This document shows, piece after piece, positions 17,566-26,619 of a stretch of 64,000 nt of DNA. The notes under the pieces were generated by a model that did no database searches, had not been told where the DNA came from, and saw only the letters and a program-made list of their open reading frames with translations. The stretch covers positions 744,001 to 808,000 of the forward strand of contig CAVYUP010000005.1 of assembly GCA_963771705.1 (NCBI GenBank), in the 5' to 3' direction. Made by a program: the position numbers and the translations under genes. Positions within the stretch are counted from its first letter, which is position 1. Every line of letters starts with the position of its first letter. The stretch is from DATFVA01 sp963771705. Lineage in GTDB: Bacteria; Bacteroidota; Ignavibacteria; Ignavibacteriales; Ignavibacteriaceae.

Positions 17566-19957
17566 AAAATTAAAAATGCATAATTTTAAACAGTATAAAG
17601 ACGTGGAGATCTCATTTACTGAAGGGTTGACGGGTTTTATCGGGAAAAATGGTGCCGGCAAATCAACTATATTCGATGCAATTCATCTCGCACTCTATGG
17701 AAAATTCAGTTCCAATAAAGAATTATGTAAGAATGATTTGGCCTCCGATAAAGATAATTTTTCTGTTGCTTTAATATTTGAAGACAAAGGGAAAGCCTAC
17801 AAGGTTACAAGGGACTATCGGGGAAAATCGCTGTCGGCAAAAGCTGAATTATTTGAAGATCATAATCTCATAGCTTCCGGCGCATCTGAAGTAAATAAAT
17901 CGATAAATCGAATACTGAAAATGGATGCAAAGAATTTTGAAAATTCTTTTTTTTCAAAACAAAAAGATGTAACATCACTTTTAACGCTTCCTGCAAATGA
18001 ACGTCAGTTTCAGCTTCGTAAAATGCTGGGATTATCCAAACTTGATAAGCTCGAAGATAAAGTAAAATTACAAATATCTGATATTAGGGCACAACTTAAA
18101 GGGAAACAGGATGAGCTGCTTTCAACTGATAAGATCCAGCAGATAAGAAAGGAAATAATTGATTTGATTAAGGAAGAGAAGCAAATAGGGAGAAATATGA
18201 ATCATGCAAAAGAAGTATTTGACAAGGTTGAAAGTGAATACACGGAAATAAAGGCACAATTAAAGCAGCTTGAGAGAACCAAAGAAGAATATGATAACTT
18301 AGTTAAGAAGAATGATCTGAATGAGAATAATTTGAAGAATATCAATGCACAGATAGAAAAGAATAGATTAGAATTAAAAACGCTTGGAGAAAAAAAGAAG
18401 CGTCTGGATGGAATAATAGGGAAAAAGGATCAATATTCCAGGGTAAATGAGGAAGTGGAGCTGCTACTTGAGCTAAAGAGCCAGCTGGAGAAAAAGTTGG
18501 GAGTTGAAAGAACCATAAAGGAATTGGAGAGACGGATAAGTGTGAAAAGTAAAGATTTGAATTCTAAAGTTGCTGGTCTGAAAGAATTTGAGGGGATTGA
18601 GGAAAAAATAAAATCGAAGAACATGCAGCTTGATTTTGCGGAAAAGGACCTTGAAAGCCAAACTATTATAAAGGAGGAGATTGCCTCAACGCTAAAAATG
18701 GTTTCGGAGTTAATTAGTGAGAAGGAAGCAAGAGTTAAAAGTATAAAAGGGTTGGGAAAAGATTCTCCGTGTCCAGAATGTGAAAGACCGCTCCGGGAAC
18801 AATATGATAATTTATTGCTGAAATATAAGTCGGAACTTGAGGGGTTTAATTTAACCCGCGATACAAAAAATAAACAAAAAGATGAGGCTGAGAAAAGTAT
18901 TAGCAAGAAAAAAAGAGATATATCAGATCTTAGAGAACAATTAAATAGTCTGGCGAAAAGTTCGGCTGAAAAAGAATCACTGAGTGACAGAATAACTGAG
19001 TTAAAGGATGAGCTTAATGATTATGAAATCAGTTTGAGCAAAGAAAAGAATAATTTAAGTTCTTTAGGAAAAGTAGATTTTGATGCTGAGCTGCTTAAGA
19101 CTAAACAGGAAGAGCGCGCGGAACTTAAAAAAACGTACGATGAAATTATGGAACTTGAGACAATGATGAAGAAAGTGCCTGAAATTAATAAGGAATTAAT
19201 ACAGAATGAGTTACAAAGAGGTAGCATAGCAGGGGATATAGAATTGAAAAAAAGGGAGATTATCGGGTTGAAATTTGACAGGGGTGAATACGATAAAATC
19301 AGGATGGAACGAGAGAAAAAAGAAGAACTTGTAAATACTACCAGAGAAAAACTAACTGAGATTAAAAGCAGAGCGTCTGAGGTCTCCAACAATAAAAAGA
19401 TAAAGAAGAATGAATTGGAAAATGACAAAAAGCTTAGGTTAAAGATAGAGGTAATCGAATGCGAAAAGATCACCTATGAAAAATTATTAACCTTCCTGAG
19501 AAACTTCAAAGTTAAGATCACGTCTCACGAACTTCCGGCTATCTCTACGGAGGCATCCAGATTATTTTCTAATATTACTAAGGGAAGGTATTTGAATCTT
19601 AGAATCGATGAAGATTTTAATTTTAGAGTAATTCGTGATGAGAAGGATGTAGAGTTAGAGACTCTTTCCGGAGGTGAAAAGGACCTTGCCAGTTTATGTC
19701 TCAGGCTGGCGATAAGTAAAAGGATATCGGCTTTAGCCGGTAGAAAGAATATGGGGTTTCTGGCATTAGACGAAGTTTTTGGATCGCAGGATGAAGATAG
19801 AAGGGAGGAGTTAATAAACTCCTTATCAGAAATTTCCAGGGACTTCAGACAGATATTTGTAATCTCACATAATCAGGATGTACAAGAGGCCTTTTCAAAT
19901 AGACTTCTGATTCAGAAAAACGGCAATTTTAGTTCGGTTAGTTTCTCAAGCAACTGA
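17555..19957 (+). CDS. sbcC: SbcC/Rad50-type ATPase
   Basis: An 800-residue SMC-like ATPase. Start ATG 17555 is chosen over the frame's earlier ATG 17537, because MQIKKLKMHNFKQYKDVEI is the typical beginning and GAGGAAGAGG precedes it. Seen: Walker A GKNGAGKST (30-38), long coiled coils, a zinc hook with Cys406-Pro-Glu-Cys409, the ABC signature LSGGEKDLASL and Walker B LALDEVFGS. This is a compact Rad50-like form, shorter than E. coli SbcC. It forms the nuclease complex with the SbcD-like protein. A PD-(D/E)XK-like gene follows 44 bases later. Confidence 0.92.
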   Translation: MQIKKLKMHNFKQYKDVEISFTEGLTGFIGKNGAGKSTIFDAIHLALYGKFSSNKELCKNDLASDKDNFSVALIFEDKGKAYKVTRDYRGKSLSAKAELFEDHNLIASGASEVNKSINRILKMDAKNFENSFFSKQKDVTSLLTLPANERQFQLRKMLGLSKLDKLEDKVKLQISDIRAQLKGKQDELLSTDKIQQIRKEIIDLIKEEKQIGRNMNHAKEVFDKVESEYTEIKAQLKQLERTKEEYDNLVKKNDLNENNLKNINAQIEKNRLELKTLGEKKKRLDGIIGKKDQYSRVNEEVELLLELKSQLEKKLGVERTIKELERRISVKSKDLNSKVAGLKEFEGIEEKIKSKNMQLDFAEKDLESQTIIKEEIASTLKMVSELISEKEARVKSIKGLGKDSPCPECERPLREQYDNLLLKYKSELEGFNLTRDTKNKQKDEAEKSISKKKRDISDLREQLNSLAKSSAEKESLSDRITELKDELNDYEISLSKEKNNLSSLGKVDFDAELLKTKQEERAELKKTYDEIMELETMMKKVPEINKELIQNELQRGSIAGDIELKKREIIGLKFDRGEYDKIRMEREKKEELVNTTREKLTEIKSRASEVSNNKKIKKNELENDKKLRLKIEVIECEKITYEKLLTFLRNFKVKITSHELPAISTEASRLFSNITKGRYLNLRIDEDFNFRVIRDEKDVELETLSGGEKDLASLCLRLAISKRISALAGRKNMGFLALDEVFGSQDEDRREELINSLSEISRDFRQIFVISHNQDVQEAFSNRLLIQKNGNFSSVSFSSN

Positions 19958-20001
19958 TATCCTAAATAACCAACGACAAAATTTCAAATAGAGGGATTTA
20001 A

Positions 20002-21243
20002 ATGAACTCACTCAAACAAAACTACGAAGAATTCATTCCTTTGAACAGAAAAGAGAGATTCTATACTGGTACGGTGCTACCCGCTATTGTTTGTTATAAT
20101 AATTTTAATTATCTGAACAAATTCTTTCACCTCATTCCTGGTTTTAATAAAGATATTAAAATTTATCCGGATAGTGATAAAAATAATATACTATTTCAAA
20201 CGGAGTATAGTTTTAAAGAATCTTTATTTGAAAAAGGTTTCAAAGAAAAGTTTAATGATAACTACGAGACCAAGGACACGCCTGATTTAGTTATTCTTAT
20301 TACAGAACCTGATCTGGTTTTATTCGTGGGGGAAGCTAAAATGTTTAGCAATGTTAATGCGGGAGAAATAAATAACCAGATGAAAAATCAGGAGTGGTTT
20401 ATTCAAGCTTTGCAAAAAGGATTAAATATAAAGAAGAATAATTGTTATCATTTTGCTTTACTGCCCGAGAAACTTATTCCTAGTAAACAGATGATAAACT
20501 ACCCGGTGATTTATTGGGAAGAAATAGTGGAAGAATTTAAAGTCATATTACAAAATGATTATTTCCTGAATGTTTTAAATATTGCAACAGATAAATTTGA
20601 TGACCTCAGAGCCCAGACTAGCCCGGGCAGTACAATTTCTTATGGAATGAATATGGATTTTAGGCTCTCCGGTCAAAAAATAATCGAATTACATAATAAT
20701 GGTACCAAATTCTGGGTCGGAAGGTTCGGTGGTTTTTCCGGAAATAAATTTGTTACAGACATTAAAACTGGAGGATGGCGGACCTTCGAGTACGAAATAA
20801 ATACGACCGAAAAATCTGCACCGAATAAAAATTGGTTCAGTTCGAGGCAATTTATAGATGCAGTTAAGAATACAGGTTTAGAAGTGATGATTAATAAAGC
20901 AGTCAATGAAGAATCCATTCAATCTGCAGATTTTAGTCAAACCTCCGACAAATGGCATTTTTCTCACCTCGGCAGAGATTATTTTCTCAATATTTCTTTA
21001 AAGATTGGATATGGTGGGAAATGGGATTCACCGATACACCTTGTCTATGTTGGAAAAACTGGTGTAGCTTATATCGAAAAGAAGCATGGAAGAAATGTGA
21101 ACCCAAATTGGAGCGTTGTTACAAAGGAAGGAATAAATATTAGATGCGGAAACTCAGGGATGATTGAAAATGGTTTGTGGGATAAAAAGAAGTGTAATGT
21201 GTTCAGCTGGGACGAAATTAAAAATTTTTTCATCAACAATTGA
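20002..21243 (+). CDS. Putative PD-(D/E)XK nuclease-fold protein
   Basis: A 413-residue protein of no recognised named family. Residues 94-114 read TPDLVILITEPDLVLFVGEAK, matching the PD-(D/E)XK pattern with Asp95, Glu111 and Lys113; Glu68 upstream could be the fourth active-site residue. The C-terminal half is aromatic-rich and unassigned. AGAGGGATTT precedes the ATG. It lies 44 bases after SbcC on the same strand and may belong to that transcript, suggesting a nuclease tied to DNA-end processing or defence. This role is inference. Confidence 0.6.
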   Translation: MNSLKQNYEEFIPLNRKERFYTGTVLPAIVCYNNFNYLNKFFHLIPGFNKDIKIYPDSDKNNILFQTEYSFKESLFEKGFKEKFNDNYETKDTPDLVILITEPDLVLFVGEAKMFSNVNAGEINNQMKNQEWFIQALQKGLNIKKNNCYHFALLPEKLIPSKQMINYPVIYWEEIVEEFKVILQNDYFLNVLNIATDKFDDLRAQTSPGSTISYGMNMDFRLSGQKIIELHNNGTKFWVGRFGGFSGNKFVTDIKTGGWRTFEYEINTTEKSAPNKNWFSSRQFIDAVKNTGLEVMINKAVNEESIQSADFSQTSDKWHFSHLGRDYFLNISLKIGYGGKWDSPIHLVYVGKTGVAYIEKKHGRNVNPNWSVVTKEGINIRCGNSGMIENGLWDKKKCNVFSWDEIKNFFINN

Positions 21244-21750
21244 GAGTTAAGACTTTAAATTTGCGGAGCCATAAAGGTTTTTGCGAATTCAGAACGAAAT
21301 TAACGGGTCCTCTGTACATTATTTGTACTTGTACATCATCTGTTAATTAAGTAGAATAATGTACGGAGAGAAATAAACAGGTTCTACTGGTTTAAGATTC
21401 CTTGCGCCATAATGGCTTATATAAGAATCATTCCTAAAAATCGGAATAAAGAAATCTCCTCACGTGCAGGATAACCGCAATGGGCTCAATCGGCTCAGGA
21501 TCGGCTCACAATTGCATCATTTCCTAAAGGCCAATAATACATCCATGACACCTTAAGGCAGCTGGAATAAATATATCTACCTGGCGATAATTCAAATAAT
21601 GAGAGAATTTGAATATGATGATCAGGACCGGTAAATACTGATCCGAGAATTTGAAGATAGCAAACTTACCTTTTATAACGAATATCTATATCCTTCAGAA
21701 AATGAGGAGATAGCGATCGCTGGCAAAATAAAATTTATTTAAAATTCTTC

Positions 21751-21779
21751 TTGACAAATAGAGAATAATTTTGTTTATT
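21751..21779 (+). promoter_or_regulatory. Candidate sigma-70-type promoter of the ykvA-like operon
   Basis: TTGACA (21751-21756) is separated by 17 bases from TTTATT (21774-21779). The palindrome at 21785-21798 starts six bases downstream, where a bound repressor would block initiation. Assignment is by consensus only. Confidence 0.5.
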
Positions 21780-21784
21780 TGGAT

Positions 21785-21798
21785 AAGACAATTGTCTT
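21785..21798. promoter_or_regulatory. Palindromic operator candidate, copy 1
   Basis: AAGACAATTGTCTT is a perfect 14-bp palindrome. It recurs unchanged at 22891-22904 ahead of the XRE regulator gene. An overlapping GTCTTG...CAAGAC inverted repeat extends it to about 21813. The shared site suggests control of both units by the regulator at 22957. Confidence 0.75.
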
Positions 21799-21846
21799 GA
21801 CAATAAACAAGACGTATGACACTCAATCAAAAAAAAAGAGAAGGAA

Positions 21847-22161
21847 ATGAAAAACTTTAACGAAAAATCTTTTTGGAATAAAATATCTCATAATGCCAAA
21901 AAAATTGGGCGTTTATTCCTTATTAACATTTTTACTCTTTATTACTGTATGTTAGACAGAGATACACCTGTACCTGCTAAATTAGCAATTGCTGGTGCCT
22001 TAGCATATTTCATACTCCCCACAGACCTAATACCTGATTGGCTGCCCGGAGGCTTTGGAGACGATGCAGCCGCCATCGCTTCAGCGCTGACTGCCGTCAA
22101 TAATTTTGTTAAATCCGAACATAAAGCTACAGCAGAGGAGCAGGTGAATCGTTGGTTATAA
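21847..22161 (+). CDS. YkvA-like (DUF1232) membrane protein
   Basis: A 104-residue protein with the DUF1232 core: PAKLAIAGALAYFILPTDLIPDWLPGGFGDD, one or two hydrophobic helices. The family is widespread and has no settled function. GAGAAGGAA precedes the ATG. It is the first gene behind the promoter and palindrome at 21751-21798, and two short genes follow on the same strand. Confidence 0.82.
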   Translation: MKNFNEKSFWNKISHNAKKIGRLFLINIFTLYYCMLDRDTPVPAKLAIAGALAYFILPTDLIPDWLPGGFGDDAAAIASALTAVNNFVKSEHKATAEEQVNRWL

Positions 22162-22222
22162 TTCAACATATACCAAATTCATTATTAAATATTAATAAAT
22201 CAAATATGAAGGAGAAAATTCT

Positions 22223-22597
22223 ATGTTTTTAGACCAACTCAAACATGTAATTCCTACCCGTGCCGGAAGGATTGCAACAATAATTCATGGCTCTGCCGTA
22301 GAAGGTGGTGCTGTTGGATTAGCAACAGCTCAAGTTCCAGGTGATAGGTTCATAATTGGTGCTGTTCAGATTAATATGATTATTGCTATTGCCGCCGAAT
22401 ATGGTGTAAGTTTAGATAAGTCGGCTGCTTTAGCACTGTTTTCATCAACAATAGCTTCTATGATAGGTGTTGAAGTAGCTAATGGTATTATTAAATATAT
22501 TCCGGGGTTAGGGAATATTTCCAATATGGCAACGGCTTCATCCATTACCGAAACAATAGGATGGGCAACAAAGAATTATTATGCGAAACAAAATTAA
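22223..22597 (+). CDS. DUF697-like glycine/alanine-rich protein
   Basis: A 124-residue hydrophobic protein. The pattern of an A/G-rich helix followed by QINMIIAIAAEYGVSLDKSAALALF and a second GLGNI segment resembles the DUF697 (GTPase-associated) fold; the match is moderate. AAGGAGAAAATTCT precedes the ATG. It is 61 bases after the YkvA-like gene and 12 bases before the next gene, consistent with one operon. Function unknown; membrane association is likely. Confidence 0.65.
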   Translation: MFLDQLKHVIPTRAGRIATIIHGSAVEGGAVGLATAQVPGDRFIIGAVQINMIIAIAAEYGVSLDKSAALALFSSTIASMIGVEVANGIIKYIPGLGNISNMATASSITETIGWATKNYYAKQN

Positions 22598-22609
22598 AGG
22601 AGAAATATT

Positions 22610-22807
22610 ATGGCACTGTCTTCAAGCTTTGGAAAAATACTTGCTGGCGGAAAAAGACAAAAAGGCGAGAGCCTTGAAAACTATAATTCAAGAAGTCACG
22701 AAGCCTATAAAAGTGATTGGATAAATAACAAAAGACGTGTGGGTAAATGGTTACCAAAAGAAGAATATGAGAAGAAAACTGGAAGACCTGGTAGAAAAGA
22801 TTATTAA
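22610..22807 (+). CDS. Small basic protein of unknown function (65 aa)
   Basis: Not recognised. Rich in Lys, Arg and Gly (FGKILAGGKRQKGE... WLPKEEYEKKTGRPGRKDY), with no membrane segment. The strong AAAGGAGAAATATT site and 12-base gap to the preceding gene support expression. It ends the operon; a large hairpin follows at 22853-22890. Confidence 0.65.
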   Translation: MALSSSFGKILAGGKRQKGESLENYNSRSHEAYKSDWINNKRRVGKWLPKEEYEKKTGRPGRKDY

Positions 22808-22810
22808 AGT

Positions 22811-22830
22811 GTCAACTGGTACAAGTTGAC
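22811..22830. promoter_or_regulatory. GTCAACT...AGTTGAC palindrome
   Basis: GTCAACT (22811-22817) and AGTTGAC (22824-22830) flank a six-base centre directly after the stop of the small basic protein. It could be a regulator site or a transcript-end hairpin. Confidence 0.45.
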
Positions 22831-22852
22831 TTAACCTTTTGTAGATTAAAAA

Positions 22853-22890
22853 AATATTAAAATGGCTACTTTAGTAGCCCTTTTAATATT
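22853..22890. terminator. Strong hairpin, probable terminator
   Basis: Arms AATATTAAAATGGCTAC (22853-22869) and GTAGCCCTTTTAATATT (22874-22890) pair with a single mismatch around a TTTA loop. The lower stem is A/T rich, so each strand ends in U-rich sequence and the element may work in both directions. It separates the three-gene operon from the regulator gene. Confidence 0.7.
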
Positions 22891-22904
22891 AAGACAATTG
22901 TCTT
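22891..22904. promoter_or_regulatory. Palindromic operator candidate, copy 2
   Basis: AAGACAATTGTCTT identical to 21785-21798, located 53 bases before the ATG of the XRE-family gene. This is the arrangement expected for an autoregulating repressor. Confidence 0.75.
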
Positions 22905-22956
22905 GTATGCTTAATGGTAAAGAATTACATTTAGACAATGAATAATTTAATGCTTT

Positions 22957-23298
22957 ATGAACGCCAAAGAAATAAAACACATCAGAGAAGAACTATTAAG
23001 ATTATCTCAAGAAGATTTTGCACGTCTACTTTCTGTTTCTGTAAAAACTATAAGTCGATGGGAAAATAACGAAAGTAAACCTACAGGTTTATCGTTAGAT
23101 ACATTACAAAAACTTTCTTTAATAGTAAGAGATTCTACTTACCGGAAGGATTTTATTAGTTTATTATCCACATTTAATGGAATAGCGTTAGGGACTTCAT
23201 TAATTAGTTTAGTCGGCGGTTTAATTACCAGCAAAAATCTCGGAGGGGGTGCTTTAATCTCTAAATTAATAGACAAAGTCTTAAAAAATAAAAAGTAA
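22957..23298 (+). CDS. XRE-family regulator with a hydrophobic tail
   Basis: A 113-residue protein. Residues 1-60 form a Cro/CI helix-turn-helix (IKHIREELLRLSQEDFARLLSVSVKTISRWENNESKPTG). The tail (about 75-105) is hydrophobic and glycine rich (NGIALGTSLISLVGGLITSKNLGGGALI), unusual for this class and similar in style to the neighbouring DUF697-like and EcsC-like proteins. This could be a membrane-sensing or dimerising part. It is likely to bind the palindromes at 21785 and 22891; that is inferred. Confidence 0.82.
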   Translation: MNAKEIKHIREELLRLSQEDFARLLSVSVKTISRWENNESKPTGLSLDTLQKLSLIVRDSTYRKDFISLLSTFNGIALGTSLISLVGGLITSKNLGGGALISKLIDKVLKNKK

Positions 23299-23421
23299 TT
23301 CTTAGTTATTTGTCTTTTTCGGGTAATAAAATTACAGGGTGAATAAAACTGGAATGTATAACGGGGTAACAACACGTAAAAACTAAAACAATGATTTTGA
23401 TAAGTAATATTTGGAGGTGCT

Positions 23422-23574
23422 ATGCCTTTCTACGGCCTTAAACCATTCAAATGCCAAACCTGCGGAAAAACATTTTACAGGATGGCGGGAGATGTCTTAT
23501 TTACTTACAATTTTTATTGTTCAAAATGCTTAATTAAGTATTTCGTAAATAAAATAATATCAAAATTTAGATAG
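23422..23574 (+). CDS. Zinc-ribbon miniprotein (50 aa)
   Basis: ATG 23422 follows GGAGGT (23413-23418) at good spacing. The 50-residue product has two Cys pairs, FKCQTCGKTF (11, 14) and FYCSKCLIK (33, 36), a typical zinc-ribbon layout, with a Lys-rich end. The peptidase-like gene starts nine bases after its stop, suggesting cotranscription. Role unknown. Confidence 0.7.
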   Translation: MPFYGLKPFKCQTCGKTFYRMAGDVLFTYNFYCSKCLIKYFVNKIISKFR

Positions 23575-23583
23575 GGAAATAAT

Positions 23584-24510
23584 ATGGAAACGGAATATCT
23601 TGGTTTCGAAGAACAACCTTCCTGGGAAGGCTCTTGCGGGGCTTATTCATTCGGTCATACAATGAATCTTTTAGGAATTCCAACGTCAATTGGACGTTCA
23701 AAGATTCTTTGCAAATACGTTTCACCAAAAGACTCTTTTGTCAGTAAGCTTGAATGGGAAAAATTAAAAAAAATTCGTTCACTTTATGATTTATTCGATG
23801 AAGTTGGAACAATTGAAAGCGGTTTGAGGGAAGGAATAAAAAGGAACCATTGCATTCCTATTTCAATAAACACTGAAAGTCGTAAAGAAGCAAAAAAATT
23901 TATCGAAGAAAATCTTTCTGACGGGAACCCTATAATTCTTTCTGTCAATTGGGATTACGATTATGAAGATGATGGTCATTGGATGGTATGTGCAGGAAAA
24001 TATAAAAATAAATATATCATTATTGATTCTGCCCCTGAGGATTATATAGTAGATTTATATTCCTGGACAGAATTGGAAGATAGATTTGTATGGTTTGAAG
24101 ATGAGGATGATAAAGATGGCTACTATGAATTCAACTTAATAGCTGTTGAACCAAATTCGTCATCTTCTTGTGTAAAGCAGATGAAAGGCACTTTCCCCGA
24201 GCTGTATAATGATGAATATTTACAAGAATGGTGGGGATATTATTTAAGTGATTTGATTGATGTTTCAGAAAATAATTTCAGCGCTCAAAATGGTTCAATA
24301 TTACTTCATGATTTCTTATCAAATAGCTTCGATAAGATAGTTGATAATATAGTTTATTGGTTGTCAGATATTGATAAGAAGGATTTAGAATATGAATTAA
24401 GAAATTACTTGATTGTTGCAAAGGCTTATCAATTTTTTATCCCTGCTAATAAAAATGAAGAGGTGCTGCTTTCATTTTCTTCTGCTTTAATAGGTGCAAT
24501 GTTATACTGA
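23584..24510 (+). CDS. C39-like papain-fold cysteine peptidase
   Basis: A 308-residue protein without a signal peptide. The first 150 residues match a C39-like peptidase: Cys18 in GSCGAYSFGHTMNLLGI, His132 in DDGHWMVCAG and Asp148 in IIIDSAP form a plausible triad. The remaining 150 residues are acidic and aromatic with no recognised domain. No ABC transporter is attached, unlike bacteriocin-processing C39 proteins. A second, interrupted C39-like gene lies 3 kb downstream. Confidence 0.75.
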   Translation: METEYLGFEEQPSWEGSCGAYSFGHTMNLLGIPTSIGRSKILCKYVSPKDSFVSKLEWEKLKKIRSLYDLFDEVGTIESGLREGIKRNHCIPISINTESRKEAKKFIEENLSDGNPIILSVNWDYDYEDDGHWMVCAGKYKNKYIIIDSAPEDYIVDLYSWTELEDRFVWFEDEDDKDGYYEFNLIAVEPNSSSSCVKQMKGTFPELYNDEYLQEWWGYYLSDLIDVSENNFSAQNGSILLHDFLSNSFDKIVDNIVYWLSDIDKKDLEYELRNYLIVAKAYQFFIPANKNEEVLLSFSSALIGAMLY

Positions 24511-24796
24511 CAGTTGAAACTCAGTGCAAGGGAGAGAGCATTAATTTCAATTGGCACACGAATTGAATTTATGTTAACCAATTAAGTTGTTAATAGGGAA
24601 ACAAGAGGAAAATACCCTTACCACTGAATTTCACTACATATACTAGGTAAAAGCTGCATTAGCTCAATAGAAAAATTTACATGTTCAATAGAAGAAGTAT
24701 CTAAAAACAGATTGTTGAGATAAATTATTAATTGCAGATGAAACATTCATGCTTAATCCTTTATTGATATTTATAACTTATTAAATAATTAGAAAA

Positions 24797-25690
24797 ATGG
24801 ATTCAAATTCAAAACTGTGTGTAGATATTGGCGGTACACGCATAAAGTATGCAGTACTTACGAACAATGCTGATTTAATAAAATTAAAACTTTACCATAA
24901 AAGAACATTAGGCTGGCTAAATCAATCATTTAGTGATTTGTTTTCAAAAAATCATTGGGCCGGGATATTAAAAGAAATTGAATTTGATTCATTTAACGAA
25001 ATTGCAGTTTGTGTCCCAGGCCCAATTCCAGATGGAAGTAATTTTGAACGTTATGATCTAATTAAAAGAGGGATGCCCCAGGATTTGAAAACTTTTATTG
25101 AAAAAACCTCTGGAAAACCTGCAATTCTAATTAAAGATGCCGATGCCTGGGCCTTAGGGATAGAAAATTTTATGAGCCTTTCAAATGAAAACCTGGTGTA
25201 TCCAATATTAACTATCGTTATGGGAACCGGAGTTGGAATTTCGTATATAAAAGATCCCGGAAAAATTAATAGTCTGGAAATTGTAAATGCTCCGCCCAGG
25301 CTTTCTAATCTTTCTAATGCGGCAGGCAAGAATATTAATGAATCCTGGCATGTTCATAGAATCTTAGGCGATTATTTTTTCCACTGGGTTAGTGAAAATA
25401 GAAATTGGTGGTCATACGATAAAATCAGGCATGAATATACACATCGTGCAATTGCTTTTATAAAAGATCTCCAAACAATATTACCCGAGAATTTGAAAAC
25501 ATTTAATACAATTATCGCGGGAGGAGGAAACTCTGAATTTCTATCTGTTAGAACTCTTCAGGAAAAATTAAACAAAAAAGTAATTGTATTTTCATCTCAG
25601 GCTATCTCTGTAAACCCGGACATCATTCCTCTCTTGGGTCTAAATCGATATAACACTGATTTTCACATCAATAGAAGTCCATGGAATTAA
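24797..25690 (+). CDS. ROK-family/ASKHA sugar-kinase-like protein
   Basis: A 297-residue protein with the ASKHA phosphate loop CVDIGGTRIKYAVL (8-21), a CVPGPI segment, KDADAWALG and TIVMGTGVGISYI. The ROK zinc motif CxCGxxGC is absent, so it may be a divergent kinase or regulator without DNA-binding domain. AT-rich codon use matches the island. It stands alone, with 286 gene-free bases upstream. Confidence 0.7.
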   Translation: MDSNSKLCVDIGGTRIKYAVLTNNADLIKLKLYHKRTLGWLNQSFSDLFSKNHWAGILKEIEFDSFNEIAVCVPGPIPDGSNFERYDLIKRGMPQDLKTFIEKTSGKPAILIKDADAWALGIENFMSLSNENLVYPILTIVMGTGVGISYIKDPGKINSLEIVNAPPRLSNLSNAAGKNINESWHVHRILGDYFFHWVSENRNWWSYDKIRHEYTHRAIAFIKDLQTILPENLKTFNTIIAGGGNSEFLSVRTLQEKLNKKVIVFSSQAISVNPDIIPLLGLNRYNTDFHINRSPWN

Positions 25691-25795
25691 TTTGAGCGTC
25701 AAGCTAAATATTATTATGATAGGCGGATCTTTTCAGAATAAAAATGATTGCAAATTAACCTGCCTCCATCAGGGCAATCAAAATATTGAAGTAAT

Positions 25796-26554
25796 ATGAA
25801 GGATGCTGAATTAATAAAGAAAATGAGTAAGATGCTATCCTCGTCCAGGAAAGAAATTCAAGATTTGGGCGGAAGAGCATCATTTAAAAGCGGTTAATGG
25901 TTCCTAAAATTAATTGCGAAATCTTTTGACAATTATTTTAGAAATGCAAATGAAGAATATTTCCGAAATAAGTATAAAAACAAAGATAATGATTTTATCG
26001 CAAAGAAGCTGACTTCTGTGGCAGCTAAAAATGCTTCACTAGTTGGTGGATTAACTGGTGCGGCAGTTTCGGCAGATGAATTAGTTGCGTTATCTACTGG
26101 CGGTGAAGGCGGCATTGGTTTACCGGCAAATATTACAATTGGTATTAGTGCGGTCTTAGCTGAAGCAGTTGCCCTTGTTAAGATTCAACTTAAATTAATC
26201 GCTGAACTATCAAAAATCTATGGAGTTAAGCTGAACTCAGATGATCCTGAAGATATCCTTATAATTATTGCTTACGCTTTTGGCGGTTCAGCCGCTGATG
26301 CTGCTGGAAAAGCAGGTATGAAAATCGGCAGACGTATCACTGAGAAAGCAATTAAGAATAATATTATGAAAGATGTACTAAAAGCTCTACAGAAAATTGG
26401 ATTAAAACTCGGTATCAAAATTTTACAACGAAATATTATTAAATATACCTTTCCTATTGTTTCAATTGGTATCGGTACTGGATGGAATTATTATGCTACC
26501 AAAGCTGTTGGTAAAATTTCTTCAAAGCACTTTAAAAAATTAAATAAAAAGTAA
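25796..26554 (+). pseudogene. EcsC-like gene interrupted by an in-frame TAA
   Basis: From ATG 25796 the frame reads MKDAELIKKMSKML...GRASFKSG, meets TAA at 25895-25897, and continues in the same frame as WFLKLIAKSFDNYFRNANEE and then an EcsC-like region: glycine-rich GGLTGAAVSADELV, VKIQLKLIAELSKIYGVKLN and AYAFGGSAADAAG. A GTG at 26018 could start a shortened 178-residue product. The 120 bases between the stop and that GTG still look coding, so the full 252-codon frame seems to be the original gene. Decay, sequencing error or readthrough remain open. Confidence 0.65.
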
Positions 26555-26619
26555 TATGTGAATTATGAGAATGTCTATTAGAAATTCACTCATATCATTA
26601 AAAAATTGATGGAAAATAT

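Larger units (their letters stand above)
21244..21846. other. 603-bp gene-free stretch with an inverted repeat and a decayed frame
   Basis: It holds a 13-bp inverted repeat (21311-21323 and 21355-21367, GTACATTATT / AATAATGTAC, one mismatch outside the core). It also holds a short decayed frame at 21599-21739 interrupted by TAA at 21632, and the promoter and operator of the next gene. It marks the left edge of the AT-rich island. Confidence 0.6.

Noticed and set aside
18430..19473. Ser/Phe-rich minus-strand frames
   Set aside because: They are mirror images of the Lys/Glu-rich coiled coil of SbcC.
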